64,000 bases of DNA from Rhodobacteraceae bacterium UBA6197 (GCA_002422085.1 DISZ01000008.1:62001-126000); one strand, 5' to 3'. Counted from the first letter of the stretch, positions 33,140 through 42,672 are shown. Numbers and translations: made by a program. Notes: generated from the letters alone by a model not told the origin.

Positions 33140-34429
33140 GTGCTCGACACTGCATTCTGGACGACCGCCGCCGCCATTCTGGGCCTGTTGCTGCTGTCGG
33201 CCTTCTTCTCTGGCTCCGAGACCGCACTGACCGCCGCCTCACGGGCCAAGCTGCGCACACGCGCAGACAAGGGCGATCTGGGGGCCGAAGCGGCGCTTGG
33301 CGTCACCGAAGACAACGAACGCCTGATCGGCGCAATCTTGCTGGGCAACAACGTGGTCAACATCTTGTCGACCTCCTTGGCGACGGCGCTGCTGACCCGG
33401 GTGTTCGGCGACAGCGGCGTGGCCCTGGCCACCCTGGGGATGACCGCATTGGTTCTGGTCTTTTCAGAGGTGCTGCCCAAGACCTATGCCATCACCAACC
33501 CCGAAAGCGCCGCCAGCCGCGTCGCCCGCCCGATCCGCCTGGTAACGCGGGTGCTGGCGCCGGTGGTCACGGTGGTGCGCATGGTGGTGCGCGGCATCCT
33601 GTGGGTCTTTGGCGTGCGCACCGATGCCAATACCCTGATGTTCTCGATCCACGAGGAAATCGCCGGCGCGCTGGCACTGGGAACCTCGGAAGGCACGGTG
33701 CAGAAAGAAGACCGCGACCGGCTTTTGGGCGCGCTTGATCTTGGCAATCGCACCGTCGAGGAAATCATGCGTCACCGCAGCCAGGTCGAGATGATCGACA
33801 CCGATGCAGACCCCGACACGATCCTGACGACGGTTCTGGCCTCGCCGCATACGCGGTTGCCCCTTTACAAGGGCGAACGCGAAAACGTCGTCGGCGTGAT
33901 CCATGCCAAGGATCTGTTGCGCGCGGTCGAGAAGGTGGTGCGCGGCGAAGACGGCAACCTTGCCTCGATCCGCGATCTCGACGTGCTCAAACTGGCGATG
34001 AAACCCTATTTCGTCCCTGAAACCACGCCGCTTGACGAACAGATGCGCGAATTTCTCAAACGTCGCACGCATTTCGCGCTGGTCGTCGATGAATACGGAG
34101 ACCTAAAGGGGCTGATCACGCTCGAGGACATCATCGAAGAGATCGTCGGCGAAATCACCGACGAATTCGACCCCGCCGCCCCGGCCCAGCTGAACTGCAC
34201 GGAGATGGGCGACTATCTGGTCGACGGCACCATGACAATCCGCGACCTCAACCGGATGATGGAATGGCACTTGCCCGATGACGAAGCCAACACCATCGCG
34301 GGTCTGGTGATCCACGAAGCCCAGATGATCCCGACCGAGGGGCAGGTATTTTCATTCCACGGGTTTCGCTTCGAGGTCATGAACCGCAAGGATAACCGTC
34401 TGACAAAGTTGAAAATTCGTCCGCTTTGA
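33140..34429 (+). CDS. CNNM/CorC (HlyC) family transporter with CBS pair
   Basis: This 429-residue membrane protein has an N-terminal CNNM (DUF21) domain with about four helices (LLLLSAFFSGSETALTAASRA, about 17-37), a CBS pair at roughly 205-330 (LGNRTVEEIMRHRSQVEMI, FALVVDEYGDLKGLITLEDI) and a C-terminal CorC_HlyC domain. These proteins are implicated in Mg2+/Co2+ export or sensing. The start is a GTG at 33140; an ATG at 33120 is out of frame. The gene is separate from xerD by 72 bp. The stop codon abuts a large palindrome. Confidence 0.88.
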   Translation: MLDTAFWTTAAAILGLLLLSAFFSGSETALTAASRAKLRTRADKGDLGAEAALGVTEDNERLIGAILLGNNVVNILSTSLATALLTRVFGDSGVALATLGMTALVLVFSEVLPKTYAITNPESAASRVARPIRLVTRVLAPVVTVVRMVVRGILWVFGVRTDANTLMFSIHEEIAGALALGTSEGTVQKEDRDRLLGALDLGNRTVEEIMRHRSQVEMIDTDADPDTILTTVLASPHTRLPLYKGERENVVGVIHAKDLLRAVEKVVRGEDGNLASIRDLDVLKLAMKPYFVPETTPLDEQMREFLKRRTHFALVVDEYGDLKGLITLEDIIEEIVGEITDEFDPAAPAQLNCTEMGDYLVDGTMTIRDLNRMMEWHLPDDEANTIAGLVIHEAQMIPTEGQVFSFHGFRFEVMNRKDNRLTKLKIRPL

Positions 34430-34430
34430 T

Positions 34431-34518
34431 GGCTTCTTTTTGGCAACAATACTCCCGCCGGAGGCCCTTGCCCGATCACGGGAGCCTCCGGCGGGAGTAT
34501 TTCGACCAAAAAGAAGCC
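34431..34518. repeat. Intergenic palindrome filling the CNNM/mttB gap (family copy)
   Basis: The element has nested perfect arms: ggcttctttttgg (34431-34443) with 34506-34518, and aatactcccgccggaggc (34448-34465) with 34484-34501. It occupies all but two bases of the space between convergent stop codons and should terminate transcripts from both sides. Confidence 0.9.
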
Positions 34519-34519
34519 G

Positions 34520-36073
34520 TTACATGAAGGCGTCGGGAACGGCGGCCTTCTTGCGTGCAACATAGTCGCCGAGGGCTTCGGCGATGCCGGGATCAAGATC
34601 AGGTGCCTGATAGTCGCCCAGCATCTTTCTGACCCGCGCCCCTGCCAGTGCCACCGTGTCGCGCGCGCCCTCTTCTTCCCAGGTTTCGAAGGGTTTGTAA
34701 TCCAGCAGATCGGTGCGCCAGAAGGCGTCCTTGAAATTGGCCTGGGTGTGTTGGCAACCCAGGAAGTGACCACCCGGGCCAACCTCCCGCAGCGCGTCCA
34801 TGGCTTGCCCGTTCGCGCTCATGTCGATGCCGGCCGCAAGACGGTGCAACACGCCCAGCTGATCGGCGTCCATCACGTATTTTTCGTAGGACGACACCAG
34901 ACCGCCCTCGAGCCAGCCACAGGCGTGAAGCATGAAGTTCACGCCTGACATCAGGCCGATATTGAGCGAGTTGGCGGTCTCGTAGGCGGCCTGCGCATCG
35001 GGAAGTTTCGAGCCGCAAAACGAGCCCGCCGAACGATACGGCAAGCCGAGGCGACGCGCCAACTGGCCCGCGCCGAGGGTGATCTGCGCCGCCTCGGGGG
35101 TTCCGAAGGTGGGCGCGCCCGAGTTCATGTCGATCGAGGTCACGAAGGCGCCAAAGATCACCGGCGCGCCGGGGCGAATCAACTGGCTGTAGGCGACACC
35201 GGCCAGCACCTCGGCCAGCACCTGCGTCAGTGTCGCCGCCACCGTCACCGGCGCCATCGCACCGCCGACGATGAAGGGCGAGATGATGCAGGCCTGATTT
35301 GCGGCTGCATAGACCTCGAGTGCGTCCATCATGATCGGATCGAAGGTCAGCGGTGAGTTGATATTGATCAGCGAGGTCATCACCGTGTTCTGATCGACGA
35401 AATCCGAGCCGAACAGGATCTTGGACATCTCGACGCTGTCAACGCAGCGCGAGCGTTCGGTGACCGAGCCCATATAGGGCTTGTCGGCCAGCGTCATATG
35501 GGCGTGCAGCATATCAAGGTGACGTTTGTTCACCGCCACGTCGGTCGGTTCGCAGACGGTGCCGCCCGAGTGGTGCAGCCATTTCGACATCTGTCCGAGT
35601 TTCACGAAATTACGGAAATCGGCAATCGTGGCATAGCGGCGGCCGCCCTCGGCGTCCCGCACGAAGGGCGGGCCATAGACCGGCGCGAGCACCAGCCCCT
35701 TGCCGCCGATCACCACGTTGCGTTCGGGGTTGCGGGCATGTTGGGTGAACATGCGCGGCGCCGTGGCGCACAGCTTGCGCGCAAGCCCCTTTGGCAGGCG
35801 CACGCGTTCGCCCTGCACATCGGCGCCCGCGTCACGCCAGCGCGCCAGCGCGGCCGGGTTGTCGACGAAGTTGACACCGATTTCCTCAAGCACGGTTTCG
35901 GCATTGGCCTCGATGATGGCCAGCCCCTCTTCGTTCAGAATCTCGAGGTTGGGGATATTGCGCTCGATATAGCGCGCGAACTCCTGCCGCACGGCCGTGC
36001 GTTCAGCGCGCCGAGCCGCACCACCACCCCCACCGCCCCGCGCCCTGCGTCCTGCGCCCGCTGTCTCATCCAT
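34520..36073 (-). CDS. Trimethylamine methyltransferase (MttB) family protein, non-pyrrolysine
   Basis: This 517-residue protein belongs to the MttB superfamily, whose members move a methyl group from a quaternary or tertiary amine (for example trimethylamine, glycine betaine, carnitine) to a corrinoid protein. Motifs GSVTERSRCVDSVEMSKIL and VPG..M-like regions (SGVNFMLHACGWLEGG, GPGGHFLGCQHTQANF) fit. The frame has no in-frame amber codon, so it is the pyrrolysine-free class. No corrinoid protein or reactivase gene is nearby. I chose the ATG at 36073, which has an agagga site. The N-terminus is a disordered Gly/Arg tract. Confidence 0.8.
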   Translation of the reverse strand: MDETAGAGRRARGGGGGGAARRAERTAVRQEFARYIERNIPNLEILNEEGLAIIEANAETVLEEIGVNFVDNPAALARWRDAGADVQGERVRLPKGLARKLCATAPRMFTQHARNPERNVVIGGKGLVLAPVYGPPFVRDAEGGRRYATIADFRNFVKLGQMSKWLHHSGGTVCEPTDVAVNKRHLDMLHAHMTLADKPYMGSVTERSRCVDSVEMSKILFGSDFVDQNTVMTSLININSPLTFDPIMMDALEVYAAANQACIISPFIVGGAMAPVTVAATLTQVLAEVLAGVAYSQLIRPGAPVIFGAFVTSIDMNSGAPTFGTPEAAQITLGAGQLARRLGLPYRSAGSFCGSKLPDAQAAYETANSLNIGLMSGVNFMLHACGWLEGGLVSSYEKYVMDADQLGVLHRLAAGIDMSANGQAMDALREVGPGGHFLGCQHTQANFKDAFWRTDLLDYKPFETWEEEGARDTVALAGARVRKMLGDYQAPDLDPGIAEALGDYVARKKAAVPDAFM

Positions 36074-36149
36074 CACGCGATCCTCTTCGAGTAAGCCTAG
36101 GCTAGGGTTTTACCCCGGCGCGGCTCGGGCTCGCGGGTGGATTGCGACA

Positions 36150-37232
36150 TCACGGGTAAAGAAGCGACCGACCGTTGTGGAACAGGTGCAACTTTGCCGG
36201 GTCTGCGGTCAGCGTTACCGTGCTGTGGCGCAGATCGGCGTGAATGCCGGGCAGCTTGGCGATCATGCCATGCGTGTCGCCCTGATGTTCGAAATAGAGC
36301 AGCGTGACCTCGCCCAAGGCTTCGACGATATCAACCCGCCCGGTATAAAGCCCCGCGCCTTTGGTCGGTGTCAGATCCTCGGGGCGCACCCCCAGATTGA
36401 CCTTGGCCCCCATCATCGACGCGGGCGTCGCAATGGCGGCGGTGGCGCTGCCACCTTTCAGCCGCACCGTCGTCGATTTGCCGGTTTCGATGATCTCGCC
36501 GGGCAAGATGTTCATCGCCGGGCTGCCGATGAACTGGGCGACAAATTCGTTTTCGGGCCGCTCATAAAGATCAAGCGGCGTGCCGACCTGGCTGATGCCG
36601 CCGCCGGCCAGCACCACGATGCGCGACGCAAGCGTCATCGCCTCGACCTGATCGTGGGTGACATAGATCATCGTGCGGTCGGGCATCTGTTCCTTGAGTT
36701 GGGCAATCTCGATCCGGGTGGCAACGCGCAGCGCCGCGTCAAGGTTCGACAGCGGTTCGTCAAACAGATAGACCTTCGGGTCGCGCACGATCGCGCGGCC
36801 GATCGCGACGCGTTGGCGTTGGCCACCCGAAAGCGCCTTGGGCAGGCGGTCCAGATAGGGCGTCAGTTGCAGGATCCGCGCGGCATTGTCGACCGCCGCC
36901 CTGATTTCGGCCGGGGTCTGACGCGCGATCTTCAGCGCGAAGGCCATGTTGTCGCGCACCGTCATATGCGGGTAGAGCGCGTAGGATTGAAACACCATCG
37001 CAATGCCGCGCTGCGCCGGAGGGACATCGTTCATCACCTGCCCGTCGATTTCCAGCACGCCGCTGGTGATCTTTTCCAGACCCGCGATCATGCGCAGCAG
37101 CGTTGATTTGCCACAGCCGGAAGGTCCCACAAAAACAATAAGTTCGCCCGCCTTGATCGTCAGATCTATATGCGACAGGACCTTCACATCGCCATAGGCC
37201 TTGGCAATGTCGACAAGCTTCAGATCGGCCAT
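36150..37232 (-). CDS. aglK: Alpha-glucoside ABC transporter ATP-binding protein
   Basis: This 360-residue ATPase is of the UgpC/MalK type. Walker A is GPSGCGKST near 36-44, the signature LSGGQRQRVAIGRAIVRDP and Walker B VYLFDEPLSNLD follow, and a C-terminal TOBE regulatory domain covers roughly 240-360. It energises AglF/AglG import. The ATG at 37232 follows a gagggggaaa site; the longer frame overlaps aglA and lacks support. It is the last gene of aglEFGAK. Such ATPases can serve several sugar importers. Confidence 0.93.
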   Translation of the reverse strand: MADLKLVDIAKAYGDVKVLSHIDLTIKAGELIVFVGPSGCGKSTLLRMIAGLEKITSGVLEIDGQVMNDVPPAQRGIAMVFQSYALYPHMTVRDNMAFALKIARQTPAEIRAAVDNAARILQLTPYLDRLPKALSGGQRQRVAIGRAIVRDPKVYLFDEPLSNLDAALRVATRIEIAQLKEQMPDRTMIYVTHDQVEAMTLASRIVVLAGGGISQVGTPLDLYERPENEFVAQFIGSPAMNILPGEIIETGKSTTVRLKGGSATAAIATPASMMGAKVNLGVRPEDLTPTKGAGLYTGRVDIVEALGEVTLLYFEHQGDTHGMIAKLPGIHADLRHSTVTLTADPAKLHLFHNGRSLLYP

Positions 37233-37243
37233 ACGTTTCCCCC

Positions 37244-38875
37244 TCAGGTGCCGGCACAGGACAAGATTGCGGGCTGCCACGGACCCAGATTCAGGCGCCC
37301 GTCCGGCCCCGGCCCGACCGAGCCGATCTCGGCCGCCGCAATGGTCCAGTGCCCTTCCGGCATCGCGATCGTCGCCGGGCTGTCCGACAGGTTCAGCGCC
37401 ACAAACAGCCGCTCGTCCGCGCTGTGGCGTTCAAAGCGGATCACCGCGGCCTCGGCCCGCATGTCGCGCAACGTGCCCGTGCGCAAAGCATCATGGGCAT
37501 GGCGCAGACCGATTACCCGGCGATAGTGGTGCAACAGGCCCGCCGGGTCGTCTTCTTGTGCCTGCACCGCCAGCGCAAGATGCGAGGACGGCACCGGAAG
37601 CCACGGTTTTTGCGTCGAAAAACCGCCCGTCGGATTGTCGGAGTCCCACACCATCGGAGTTCGGCACCCGTCGCGGCCCTTGAACTCGGGCCAGAACTCG
37701 ATGCCATACGGATCTTGCAGATCGTCAAAGGCGATCTCGGCCTCTGGCAGGCCCAGTTCTTCGCCCTGATAGAGGCAGACCGAGCCCCGAAGACACATCA
37801 ACAGCGTCGCATAAGCCTTTGCTGCAGCGATAGAAAGACCCCATCGGCTGATATGACGCATGACATCGTGGTTGGAAAAGGCCCAACAAACCCAGCCATC
37901 GGCGGCGACGCGGTCCACCTCGGCGAAGACCTCGGCGATATAGGGCGCCGACAGGGATTTTCCCGACAGAAACTCGAAGGCATAGGACATCTGCATCCGG
38001 TCATTGCCGCGGGTATACTCGCCCAAGATCTCAAGCCCGCGCTGACTGTCTCCGACCTCGCCGACGGCGGCGGCGTTGTAGGGCGCCATGACTGCGCGAA
38101 GTTTCTTCAGAAAATCAATGTTTTCTGGCCGGTTCTTGTCATAGAGGTGGTCTTGGTGGTTGTAGGGGTTGACGGTGGGCGCTGTCTTGTCGTTGCGCTG
38201 GTCGATGGGCAACGCAGGATTGTCGCGTAACGCCTTGTCACAAAAATAAAAATTGATCGTATCAAGGCGAAAGCCATCGACCCCGCGGTCGAGCCAGAAC
38301 CGGGCCACGTTCAACAGCGCGTCCTGCACCTTGGGATTGTGGAAATCCAGATCGGGTTGGCTGACCAGAAAGTTGTGCATGTAATACTGACAGCGCCGCG
38401 CATCCCATTGCCATGCCGAGCCGCCAAAGATCGACAGCCAGTTGTTCGGCGGCGTGCCATCGGGCTTGGGATCGGCCCAGACATACCAGTCGGCGCGGGG
38501 GTTGGCCTTGTCGGCGCGGCTTTCGCGAAACCAGGCGTGCTGATCCGAGGTATGCGACAGCACGAGGTCGATCATCACCTTCAGCCCCAGTTGATGCGCC
38601 GTCTCGATCACCGCGTCGAAATCGGCAAGGCGGCCGAACAGCGGATCGACATCGCAATAATCGCTGACGTCATAGCCGAAATCCTTCATCGGCGAGGTGA
38701 AAAACGGCGAAATCCAGATCGCATCGGCGCCAAGGCTGGCGACATAGGGCAACCGCTCGACGATGCCCGGAAGGTCGCCCACCCCGTCGCCGTTGCTGTC
38801 CTGATAGCTGCGCGGGTAGATCTGATAGATCACCGCGCCGCGCCACCAATCCGGGTCTTTCTTCAACACTTTCAT
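37244..38875 (-). CDS. aglA: Alpha-glucosidase, GH13 family
   Basis: This 543-residue cytosolic hydrolase splits imported alpha-glucosides such as sucrose, maltose or trehalose. GH13 motifs are in order: MIDLVLSHTSDQH, the nucleophile Asp in DGFRLDTINF (about 200), the acid/base Glu in VGEVGDS (about 273) and FSNHDVMRH (about 336). The QIYPRSYQDSNGDGVGDLPGI start is typical of GH13 subfamily 23/31 glucosidases. I chose the ATG at 38875, since the upstream extension is read from the end of aglG in another frame. Confidence 0.93.
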   Translation of the reverse strand: MKVLKKDPDWWRGAVIYQIYPRSYQDSNGDGVGDLPGIVERLPYVASLGADAIWISPFFTSPMKDFGYDVSDYCDVDPLFGRLADFDAVIETAHQLGLKVMIDLVLSHTSDQHAWFRESRADKANPRADWYVWADPKPDGTPPNNWLSIFGGSAWQWDARRCQYYMHNFLVSQPDLDFHNPKVQDALLNVARFWLDRGVDGFRLDTINFYFCDKALRDNPALPIDQRNDKTAPTVNPYNHQDHLYDKNRPENIDFLKKLRAVMAPYNAAAVGEVGDSQRGLEILGEYTRGNDRMQMSYAFEFLSGKSLSAPYIAEVFAEVDRVAADGWVCWAFSNHDVMRHISRWGLSIAAAKAYATLLMCLRGSVCLYQGEELGLPEAEIAFDDLQDPYGIEFWPEFKGRDGCRTPMVWDSDNPTGGFSTQKPWLPVPSSHLALAVQAQEDDPAGLLHHYRRVIGLRHAHDALRTGTLRDMRAEAAVIRFERHSADERLFVALNLSDSPATIAMPEGHWTIAAAEIGSVGPGPDGRLNLGPWQPAILSCAGT

Positions 38876-38888
38876 TCCGTTATCGTCC

Positions 38889-40022
38889 TCAACCACCCTT
38901 GACCGAGCCGGCCAGAAGGCCGCGCACCAGATATTTCTGCATCGCAAAGAATACCACCAGCGGCACCGAAATCGACAAGAAGGCCGAGGCCGCCAATATT
39001 TCCCAATCACCGCCACGCGAGCCCATCAATTCGCGCAAGACCCCCGTCATCACCAGTTGCTCGGACGAATTGCCCAAGAACACCGTGGCCACCAGAAGGT
39101 CGTTCCAGACCCAGAGAAACTGAAAGATCGCGAACGAGGCCAGTGCCGGGAACGACAGCGGCAGAATGATCCGGCGAAAGATCTGAAACTCGGTCGCGCC
39201 ATCGACCCGCGCGCTTTCGATGATCTCGCGCGGCAGGCCGACCATGTAGTTGCGCAAAAGGTAGATCGCCAGCGGCAGGCCAAAGCCGGTATGGGCCAGC
39301 CAGATCCCCATGTAGCCCTTGCCGAGGCCAATGTCGTTATGCAGCTTCAACAGCGGAATCAGTGCCAGTTGCAACGGCACCACCAACAGCCCCACGACTG
39401 CGGCAATCAGCAGCGCACGCCCCGGAAACTCCATCCAGGCCAGCGCATAGGCGGCAAAGGCGGCAATCAGGATCGGGATGACCGTCGCCGGAATCGTCAC
39501 CGTGAAGGTGTTGAGGAAGGCCTGCCCCAACCCCTCGGCACCAATGACGCGCACATAGTTGTCGGTGGTGAACCGTGGCGGCGTCAGCGTGGTGACAAAG
39601 ATCCGCATGCCGCGGGTTTCGGTGAAGGCGGTGGGCGAGGTCAGCCGATAGGCGCCGTCGGCGGCCACCGTCAACGTTCGGCCCTCGGGCAGATCAACCG
39701 TCACACCGGGCTGATAGGCAGAGGGTTCGCGCGTCCTGATGCCCCAGGCGTTCAGCGATTGCCCGCCCTCCAGCACAGTGCCCGAAATCACCCAAAGGTC
39801 GCCCTCTTGCACCTGATCGGGCGCGGTCCCGGCGCGCACAAAGCCGGTTTGTTCCGATGCCAGCGGCGCGCGCCACCAACCCGAGGCCGCGATCTGGTCG
39901 CGGTCGCGAAACGACGACACCAAAAGCCCGAAGGTCGGGATCGTCCACAAGATCACCAGAATTGCGGCGGCGATATTGACTGCCCACACCAGATGCGGAC
40001 GGGTTCCGACCACGCCGTCCAT
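38889..40022 (-). CDS. aglG: Alpha-glucoside ABC transporter permease AglG
   Basis: This 377-residue inner-membrane permease has one helix at the N-terminus (about 13-32), a long periplasmic insert (about 35-170) and a five-helix C-terminal core. The EAA loop ESARVDGATEFQIFRRIILPLSFPAL contacts the ATPase. The insert makes it longer than MalG-type permeases and is characteristic of AglG. The start codon shares one base with the aglF stop (TGATG). Confidence 0.92.
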   Translation of the reverse strand: MDGVVGTRPHLVWAVNIAAAILVILWTIPTFGLLVSSFRDRDQIAASGWWRAPLASEQTGFVRAGTAPDQVQEGDLWVISGTVLEGGQSLNAWGIRTREPSAYQPGVTVDLPEGRTLTVAADGAYRLTSPTAFTETRGMRIFVTTLTPPRFTTDNYVRVIGAEGLGQAFLNTFTVTIPATVIPILIAAFAAYALAWMEFPGRALLIAAVVGLLVVPLQLALIPLLKLHNDIGLGKGYMGIWLAHTGFGLPLAIYLLRNYMVGLPREIIESARVDGATEFQIFRRIILPLSFPALASFAIFQFLWVWNDLLVATVFLGNSSEQLVMTGVLRELMGSRGGDWEILAASAFLSISVPLVVFFAMQKYLVRGLLAGSVKGG

Positions 40023-41017
40023 CACCGCGACTCCTTGCGTGCATTGCGGATGTTCCAGATCATGATCGGCGTCACCAGAAGCATGATGACAATCGCGATC
40101 GCCGAGCCCCGGCCATAGTCGGGTGCGCCGCGAAACATCCAGTTGTACATGAGGTTGGCCAGCACTTGCGTGCCCCATTCGCCATTGGTCATCACGAAGA
40201 CGATGTCAAAGACCTTGAGCACGGTGATCGTGATCGTGGTCCAGACCACCGCGATCGTGCCCCAGATCTGCGGCACCTTGATCTTCATGAACACCTGCCA
40301 CGGCGAGGCTCCATCCAGAATCGCGGCCTCGATCGTCTCTTCGGGAATGCCACGCAGCGCGGCCGACAGGATCACCATGGCAAAGCCGGTCTGAATCCAG
40401 ATCAGCACCGCCATCAGGAAGAACGAATTCCAGAACGGCAACACCAGCCATGTCTGCGGCGTGCCGCCAAAGGCGGTGACGATCGCGTTCAAAAGGCCGA
40501 TCTGGTCCAGCCCCTCGCCGCGATAGTCGTAGATGAATTTCCAGATCACCCCGGCGCCGACAAAGGAAATCGCCATCGGCATGAAAATCAGCGACTTGCC
40601 GGTGTTACCCCATTTGATCCGGTCGGTAATCTGCGCCGAGATCAGGCCGAAAAGCGTGGCCAGTGCCGGCACGGTGACCAGCCACAGCAGGTTGTTGAAC
40701 AGCGATTCGTGAAATTTCGTGTCCTGCATCAGCCAGAAATAGTTGCCCAGACCGACCCATTCCGACCCATCCGAATTATGCAAGGATCGCCAGGCCGAGT
40801 TGATGACCGGATAGACCAGATAAACGCTCAGCAACAAGATCGCCGGCCCCAGAAACAGCCATGGCCGGATCGCCCCGGCCCGCAGGATATTCACGCCCGC
40901 CTTGGGCCCGCGCGGCGGATAGACCGCGTCCAGCACGATGTTCGAGCCCCAGAACCACGCCACACAGGTAAAGACACCCGCAACGATGGTGCCTGCCGCA
41001 AAACCAAGCTGTTCCAT
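40022..41017 (-). CDS. aglF: Alpha-glucoside ABC transporter permease AglF
   Basis: This 331-residue permease is of the MalF/UgpA type with about seven to eight helices. The EAA loop ETIEAAILDGASPWQVFMKIKVPQIWGTI is clear. With AglG it forms the membrane channel. It follows aglE after a 59-bp gap holding a perfect hairpin, and is coupled to aglG by a one-base overlap. Confidence 0.92.
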   Translation of the reverse strand: MEQLGFAAGTIVAGVFTCVAWFWGSNIVLDAVYPPRGPKAGVNILRAGAIRPWLFLGPAILLLSVYLVYPVINSAWRSLHNSDGSEWVGLGNYFWLMQDTKFHESLFNNLLWLVTVPALATLFGLISAQITDRIKWGNTGKSLIFMPMAISFVGAGVIWKFIYDYRGEGLDQIGLLNAIVTAFGGTPQTWLVLPFWNSFFLMAVLIWIQTGFAMVILSAALRGIPEETIEAAILDGASPWQVFMKIKVPQIWGTIAVVWTTITITVLKVFDIVFVMTNGEWGTQVLANLMYNWMFRGAPDYGRGSAIAIVIMLLVTPIMIWNIRNARKESR

Positions 41018-41038
41018 TGTCCCCCCTGGCCGAAAACC

Positions 41039-41062
41039 CCGCCCGAGGTTGACCTCGGGCGG
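41039..41062 (-). promoter_or_regulatory. Intercistronic hairpin between aglE and aglF
   Basis: An 11-bp perfect inverted repeat (41039-41049 with 41052-41062) with a two-base gap lies in the only sizeable gap of the agl operon, right after the binding-protein gene. There is no T-run. Such hairpins often protect the upstream message or reduce read-through, giving more binding protein than permease. Confidence 0.6.
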
Positions 41063-41076
41063 TTGGCACCACTTAC

Positions 41077-42429
41077 TTACTTCAGCGTATCCCAGGTCTT
41101 CTGGATCGCGGCGCCGACCTCGGCGGCGGACTTGCCGCCGGCATAATCGACCATGCCGGTCCAGAACACGCCCGCACCAATCGCGCCGGGCATCAGATCC
41201 GAGCCATCAAAGCGGAAGCTTGTCGCATCAAGCAAGATGTCACCCATTTTCCTGAGGGTCGGATCACCGTAGGCGTCGGTGTTGACGCCCTTGTAGGGGG
41301 TCAGGAAGCCCGATTGCGCCATCCAGACCTCATGCGCGATCGGAGTTTTCAGAAAATTGATGAACTCTTGCGCCGCCGGATTGTCCGACAGAACCGCAAA
41401 CATCGTGCCCGCACCCAGCACCGGTTGCCCCAGATCCTTGCCCGCGTAAGACGGGAAGTAGAAGAAATCGGCATCCTGCCCGACCACTGTCCCTTCCGGG
41501 AAGAACGACGGGATGAAGCTGGCCTGACGGTGCATGTAGCACTGCGGCGGGCTGGTAAACAGCCCCTTCGGGCTGTCGCGGAAATCGGTCGAGGCAACGG
41601 CGCCCGCGCCCCCCGCGACGAATTTGTCGTTGCGCGCGAACCAGCCGAATTCGTCAATCGCGGCCAGCACCTTCGGGTCGTCGAACTTCAGATCGTTCTT
41701 CACCCAGGCGTCGTAATCGGCGGGCGTGTTGATCCGCAGCATCATGTCTTCGACCCAGTCGGTCGCCGGCCAGCCGGTGGCCCCGCCCGAGCCAAGCCCG
41801 ATACACCATGGCGTGCTGCCATCGGCCGCGATCTGTTCGGTCAGCGCCTTCAGTTCTTCCATGGTCTGCGGCACTTCGTAGCCCGCATCGGCAAAGTTTT
41901 CCGGCACATACCAGACCAGCGACTTCACATCCGCCTTGAAGGGAAAGGCATAAAGCGCCGGCGTGCCATCCTTGCCGGGATAGGTGCCCAGATCGGCCCA
42001 GCTTTGCCCGGCGGCATAGTTCTCGGCCAGCCAGGCGGCAGTATCGCCCGCCAGCGGGCGCAGGTGGCCCTTTTTCGCCAGATCGGCGGCCAGACCCGGT
42101 TGCGGGAACACCGCCACATCGGGCGGCGAGCCGGCCTCGGCGTCAATCACGATCTGCTGCTCGAAACTGTCCGAGCCGGAATATTGCACATCGGCGCCGG
42201 TCGCGGCCTCGAAATAGGCGATCACGCTTTCGACCAGGATCTTGTCGGGGCCAAGCCAGGGGCCCAGAACGGTGATGGTCTGCCCTTTCAGATCAACGCT
42301 TTTCAGCGCGTCATAAGAGGCCCAATTGAACCGCGCGTCCTCGCCGGGGGTGAATTTCAGGTCTTGCGCGCTCGCGGCGCCGGCACAAAGCGCAAGCGTC
42401 GCGACGCTTGCAAGTAGGGTCTTGGTCAT
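41077..42429 (-). CDS. aglE: Alpha-glucoside ABC transporter substrate-binding protein
   Basis: This 450-residue periplasmic protein (family 1, MalE-like) has a signal peptide MTKTLLASVATLALCAGAASAQ (about 1-21). It captures alpha-glucosides and delivers them to AglFG. The ATG at 42429 has a gggagga site. The gene heads the leftward aglEFGAK operon, divergent from aglR, with two LacI-type operators in the gap between them. Confidence 0.92.
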   Translation of the reverse strand: MTKTLLASVATLALCAGAASAQDLKFTPGEDARFNWASYDALKSVDLKGQTITVLGPWLGPDKILVESVIAYFEAATGADVQYSGSDSFEQQIVIDAEAGSPPDVAVFPQPGLAADLAKKGHLRPLAGDTAAWLAENYAAGQSWADLGTYPGKDGTPALYAFPFKADVKSLVWYVPENFADAGYEVPQTMEELKALTEQIAADGSTPWCIGLGSGGATGWPATDWVEDMMLRINTPADYDAWVKNDLKFDDPKVLAAIDEFGWFARNDKFVAGGAGAVASTDFRDSPKGLFTSPPQCYMHRQASFIPSFFPEGTVVGQDADFFYFPSYAGKDLGQPVLGAGTMFAVLSDNPAAQEFINFLKTPIAHEVWMAQSGFLTPYKGVNTDAYGDPTLRKMGDILLDATSFRFDGSDLMPGAIGAGVFWTGMVDYAGGKSAAEVGAAIQKTWDTLK

Positions 42430-42500
42430 GCAGTCCTCCCGAGACTTGGGCACTCTGGCGCCCCCATGGTCCACGCGCCCAAGCCTGACAGGCGACTCGT

Positions 42501-42516
42501 TTCAAAGCGCTTTGGA
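42501..42516. promoter_or_regulatory. LacI-type operator, aglE side
   Basis: The sequence ttcaaagcgctttgga contains the perfect palindrome CAAAGCGCTTTG (42503-42514), with the central CG typical of LacI-family sites. It lies about 73 bp upstream of aglE. Confidence 0.75.
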
Positions 42517-42656
42517 TGACCAACAGTCACTGATCCTCTTGCCAAAGTCAACCGGGGGGCATGCTGCACCGCAACGAATACAACGCCATGCTGTGCAGGT
42601 GCAGCATTCCTTGGGCGCGTTGACGTGACCCGAAAGGGTGACTAGTCTCATCTGGA

Positions 42657-42672
42657 TTCAAACCGCTTTGAA
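42657..42672. promoter_or_regulatory. LacI-type operator, aglR side
   Basis: The palindrome ttcaaaccgctttgaa shares its TTCAAA..CGCTTTG frame with the site at 42501. It ends 15 bp before the aglR start codon, so AglR bound here would repress its own operon. The two sites are 156 bp apart, which allows looping. Confidence 0.8.
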
